DNA from: Tunturibacter gelidoferens
GTDB taxonomy: Bacteria; Acidobacteriota; Terriglobia; Terriglobales; Acidobacteriaceae
Assembly (NCBI RefSeq): GCF_040358255.1
Contig: NZ_CP132938.1
Coordinates: forward strand, 4,030,001-4,094,000
Direction: 5' to 3'
DNA length: 64,000 bases
In this document: positions 61,485 through 64,000 of the stretch, piece after piece
Layout: every line of letters starts with the position of its first letter
Numbering within the stretch: the first letter of the stretch is position 1
Position numbers and translations under genes: made by a program
The notes under the pieces: model-generated
The model's database searches: none
What the model was told of the DNA's origin: nothing
Seen by the model: the letters and a program-made list of their open reading frames with translations, nothing else

Positions 61485-63491
61485 TTACTGCTTTTTGAGG
61501 ACGGCTTTGTTCTGTTCGTCGGCTGCTATGACGCTGGAGAGCTTTTGAACGTCGGGATATCTGTCGGCGGGAAGAGTGACTTCGCGGACGGTGTAGGTGC
61601 GGGTGTAGCGGAGGGTGTGATCTTTGACTACGCTGGAGCTTTCGTAGGAGGCGAAGCCGAGGTCGAGCTTGACGGGATCGGGAATCTCGTCGACCGCATA
61701 GCCAAGGGGCAGCTCGATGGTGTAGTCGTCCTGCTCCTGCATGGTTTCACTTAGGTTGATCGGGATGTTGTGGCGCTCTTTGCGGTCGGCGTAGAGATGC
61801 TCGCTGCCGAGGACGCGGGGACGGATCATGAGCAGAGGGCCCATGGGCTTTCCGAAGCGATCGGCGGTGAGAGAGTAGGAGGTCGTGAGGTCTTTGTTGA
61901 GAGCCTCGGCGTTCTGTACTTTGAAGTCGGAGACGGTGAAGGTGGTGAAGTCCTGGCCGAGGAGGCGGTCGAGAAATTGGGTCTGCTCTTTGGCGTCGCC
62001 GCTGGTATAGAGGTCGCGACGGTGTTCGGAGAGGTCGCCGAAGCGCTTCTCAGTGACGGTGCCCTTGAGTGAACCGTCGGGTTGCAGCTGGAAGATAGCG
62101 GTGCGGCGGATGGTGTTTAGGTCGGGAGAGAGGACGGGAAACTGGATGATCTGGCTGTCAGGACCTTCCATCAGGACGCCGTAGCCACCCTGGAGGTTGT
62201 GCTCGAGTTGTCCGAAGGCGGTCTTGTCCCAGGTGGGATCGAAGATGAGATAGCGGCGACCTGACTTTGCGGTCACGACGCTGCGGAGTTTTGGCGAGTT
62301 GTAGCCCTTGGGTACTTCGATGCCGGCGATCATGTGGTCGCCGAAGATCGAGGGTGCATTTGGGTCGACGACACCGCGACGGTGGTCGACCATGACGAGA
62401 GCACCGTGGACGCCCACGGTAGAGAGCATGGAGACGAGCAGGGTGGCTTTATCTTTGCAGTCGCCGTAGCGGTTGCGGAAGATGTCGGCGGCGTAGTGGG
62501 GCTGGTAGCCGCCGATGCCCATCTCGATGACGAAGTAGCGAACCTGTTTTTGAACGAACTCGGCGATGGCCTCGGTCTTGTCGTAGAAGTCGGTCTTGTT
62601 GCCGGCAAGTTCTTTGGCTTTGGCGGCGATCTCGGGTGTGGCTACGAGGCGATCTTTGGAGAGAGTCTGGTACCACTCGCCGATGCTTTGCCAGGTGCCT
62701 TCGGTTGGGGCTGGGATGGTTGGGCCAGTGTAGTGGACGGTCATGCGGCCCTCGAGGGAGTACTCCGACGGGCGGAGCTCAACCTGATCGAGGTCGATGG
62801 GCGGGACGTCCTTCATCTCCCAGCGCCAGCGCTGATGTTCGAGGTCGATTGGAGGGAGTTCCCTGCTATGCGCCCAGACGGTACCGTGAGTGAATCCGGG
62901 TGGGAGCTCGAGAGTGAAGCTCTGGTTGAGGCGAGGGAGTTCGCTTTGGAAGAGCCAGGTCTTCTCGGTGAGGTAGGGATGAGTACGCTGCTCGTACTCG
63001 TAGGCGACGACGCCGCCGGGGTCGCGTCCGGGTGCCTCTGCGGCCCGGATCTTGAGGTCCATGAAGAGGTTGCCCTGGCCGGGATAGCCAAACTCTACCT
63101 GCTCGTTGTCTTTGAGCGCATACTCGTGGCCGTCGGGGCCGATGCTCCAAACGTGCATGGAGAGAATTTTGGTGTCTTTGTCGAAGGGGACGGCGATTCT
63201 GCCTTCGTCGCGACCCTGGGGGCGAAGGATTTTGACGACGCTGCGGACGTGCTCGGTGGCGCTGCCGTCGGGTGCGACGGTGTAGGTGGTGTCTTCGAGG
63301 AGAACGACTGCGTTGGTTTGGGGGGAATAGGCAGGAATCTTTTGCTGTGCGGCGGCGCGAACCCAGTCGGGGACGCTGTCCGGCCGTGAGGCTAGCGCTG
63401 GGATCGCGCTGAATGGGAGGAGGCTCAAAGCTGAGATTTGGAGAAGGAGTTTGCGCAATTGCTCTGCTCGCGGGTTCGTTCGTCGTGTCAT
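61485..63491 (-). CDS. DUF3857/transglutaminase-domain protein (intact site)
   Basis: A 668-residue exported protein with the same layout as its neighbour: signal peptide (LLLQISALSLLPFSAIPALA), DUF3857 (RSVVKILRPQGRDEGRIAVP, FDKDTKILSMHVWSIGPDG), transglutaminase core with NRYGDCKDKATLLVSMLSTV carrying the Cys and Asp, His in MVDHRRG and YLIFDPTWDKTAFGQ. Secreted proteins of this type are common in Acidobacteria and Bacteroidetes; the substrate is unknown. ATG 63491 gives a good signal peptide; the open frame reaches 63599. Confidence 0.88.
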   Translation of the reverse strand: MTRRTNPRAEQLRKLLLQISALSLLPFSAIPALASRPDSVPDWVRAAAQQKIPAYSPQTNAVVLLEDTTYTVAPDGSATEHVRSVVKILRPQGRDEGRIAVPFDKDTKILSMHVWSIGPDGHEYALKDNEQVEFGYPGQGNLFMDLKIRAAEAPGRDPGGVVAYEYEQRTHPYLTEKTWLFQSELPRLNQSFTLELPPGFTHGTVWAHSRELPPIDLEHQRWRWEMKDVPPIDLDQVELRPSEYSLEGRMTVHYTGPTIPAPTEGTWQSIGEWYQTLSKDRLVATPEIAAKAKELAGNKTDFYDKTEAIAEFVQKQVRYFVIEMGIGGYQPHYAADIFRNRYGDCKDKATLLVSMLSTVGVHGALVMVDHRRGVVDPNAPSIFGDHMIAGIEVPKGYNSPKLRSVVTAKSGRRYLIFDPTWDKTAFGQLEHNLQGGYGVLMEGPDSQIIQFPVLSPDLNTIRRTAIFQLQPDGSLKGTVTEKRFGDLSEHRRDLYTSGDAKEQTQFLDRLLGQDFTTFTVSDFKVQNAEALNKDLTTSYSLTADRFGKPMGPLLMIRPRVLGSEHLYADRKERHNIPINLSETMQEQDDYTIELPLGYAVDEIPDPVKLDLGFASYESSSVVKDHTLRYTRTYTVREVTLPADRYPDVQKLSSVIAADEQNKAVLKKQ

Positions 63492-63675
63492 TGGGTCTTC
63501 GATACACTGGCGGCCCCACGGTCGAATGGCAAACGTCCGGCTGCGTGACAGGATTTGTGTACGTTTGAGAGTTATACGTGGGAGAGAGGAGTAGTTCAAG
63601 GGAATTCAGAGGGTCGGACAGTACGTCGGATGGGTGATATTCCCGCTTCAGTATTGGCTCACAGAGATTGTTGCT

Positions 63676-64000
63676 TCAGGCCGGGTGGGTGTAGCTGTTT
63701 CCCTGCAGGCGTGCGCGTGCCCGGCGGCGCAGCGCAGAGCGAAGGATGACGGCGAGGAGAAAGCAGACGACGAGGGTAGAGATGACCATGAGCCATTGGT
63801 AGTCGGCGAAGAGCATGTTGAGCTGGAGCCACAGCGAGAGAGAGCCGACACGGTAGACGTCGTTGCCGATGCGGTAGGAGGAGAAGTGCGAGCCGTGCAG
63901 GACGCTTACTGATTGGGAGATGTCGGAGGACTGCGAGGTTTGCAGGAAGGTGGAGATGAAGTCGGGGATGACGCTTTTGTCGCGCAGGGCGATGACGACG
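63676..64000 (-). CDS. BcsB-like cellulose synthase subunit, C-terminus (partial)
   Basis: The last 107 residues of a protein that continues past the window edge. VVIALRDKSVIPDFISTF, then SYRIGNDVYRVGSLSLWLQL, a transmembrane helix (YQWLMVISTLVVCFLLAVIL) and a basic tail (RSALRRRARARLQG) match the end of BcsB, the periplasmic cyclic-di-GMP-linked partner of cellulose synthase BcsA. The match rests on the tail only. Confidence 0.7.
   Translation of the reverse strand, partial: VVIALRDKSVIPDFISTFLQTSQSSDISQSVSVLHGSHFSSYRIGNDVYRVGSLSLWLQLNMLFADYQWLMVISTLVVCFLLAVILRSALRRRARARLQGNSYTHPA

Overview
The window reads as chromosomal DNA of an acidobacterium, most likely class Terriglobia (Granulicella/Edaphobacter/Terriglobus-like). 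The grounds are an Oar-type TonB-dependent receptor with an N-terminal carboxypeptidase-regulatory domain, a protein with the ends of the 'VWFA-related Acidobacterial' domain, a secretin carrying a C-terminal cohesin-like domain, DUF3857/transglutaminase proteins, high-GC coding DNA and many short palindromic intergenic repeats. Species cannot be fixed from the sequence alone.

Layout. 0-4.3 kb: the tail of an unknown gene, a flavin-dependent monooxygenase, a B3 metallo-beta-lactamase, a lipoprotein, a membrane glycosyltransferase and a TonB-C protein. 4.3-11 kb: a probable amino-sugar uptake and use locus: DeoR regulator, divergent TonB-dependent receptor, BadF/NAG-type kinase and CutC. 11.4-14.7 kb: tRNA-Val and a copper operon copZ-copA-csoR behind a perfect G-tract operator. 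14.9-18.6 kb: a decayed, visibly AT-richer genomic island beside tRNA-Asp. It holds two integrase remnants, an XRE-type regulator and a DruA-like fragment read into an integrase tail. 18.6-20.8 kb: a Tat-exported multicopper oxidase and an outer-membrane protein. 21.0-28.9 kb: eight tightly overlapping cob genes behind a cobalamin riboswitch, covering every aerobic step from precorrin-2 to hydrogenobyrinate. 28.9-30.5 kb: three tandem copies of the 3' end of an unusual tRNA-Arg, then ispG. 31-38.6 kb: secreted protein, cytochrome b561 with catalase-like peroxidase, HpnB-like glycosyltransferase, MFS transporter, queF, a histidine-phosphatase-fold protein. 38.7-39.8 kb: a second cobalamin riboswitch controlling cobalt transporter cbtBA. 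40-47 kb: secreted and envelope proteins, SDR, carbonic anhydrase, M48 protease and a leucine-rich-repeat protein. 47.4-51 kb: two type II secretion pseudopilins and the secretin. 51.3-57 kb: smpB, pepA, argS, a flippase-like membrane protein. 57-64 kb: a membrane protein, two DUF3857 proteins and the C-terminus of a BcsB-like cellulose synthase subunit.

How it fits together. Two metal themes recur: copper detoxification on either side of the island, and corrinoid/cobalt metabolism with two riboswitches. The cob cluster makes the metal-free ring only. Cobalt insertion, amidation and the lower loop are not in the window. The main non-gene signals are palindromic elements inside the reading frames of argS and a pseudopilin, an inverted REP-like doublet, and the tRNA-Arg 3'-end repeats together with an apparent swap of the normally invariant G19-C56 tertiary pair.
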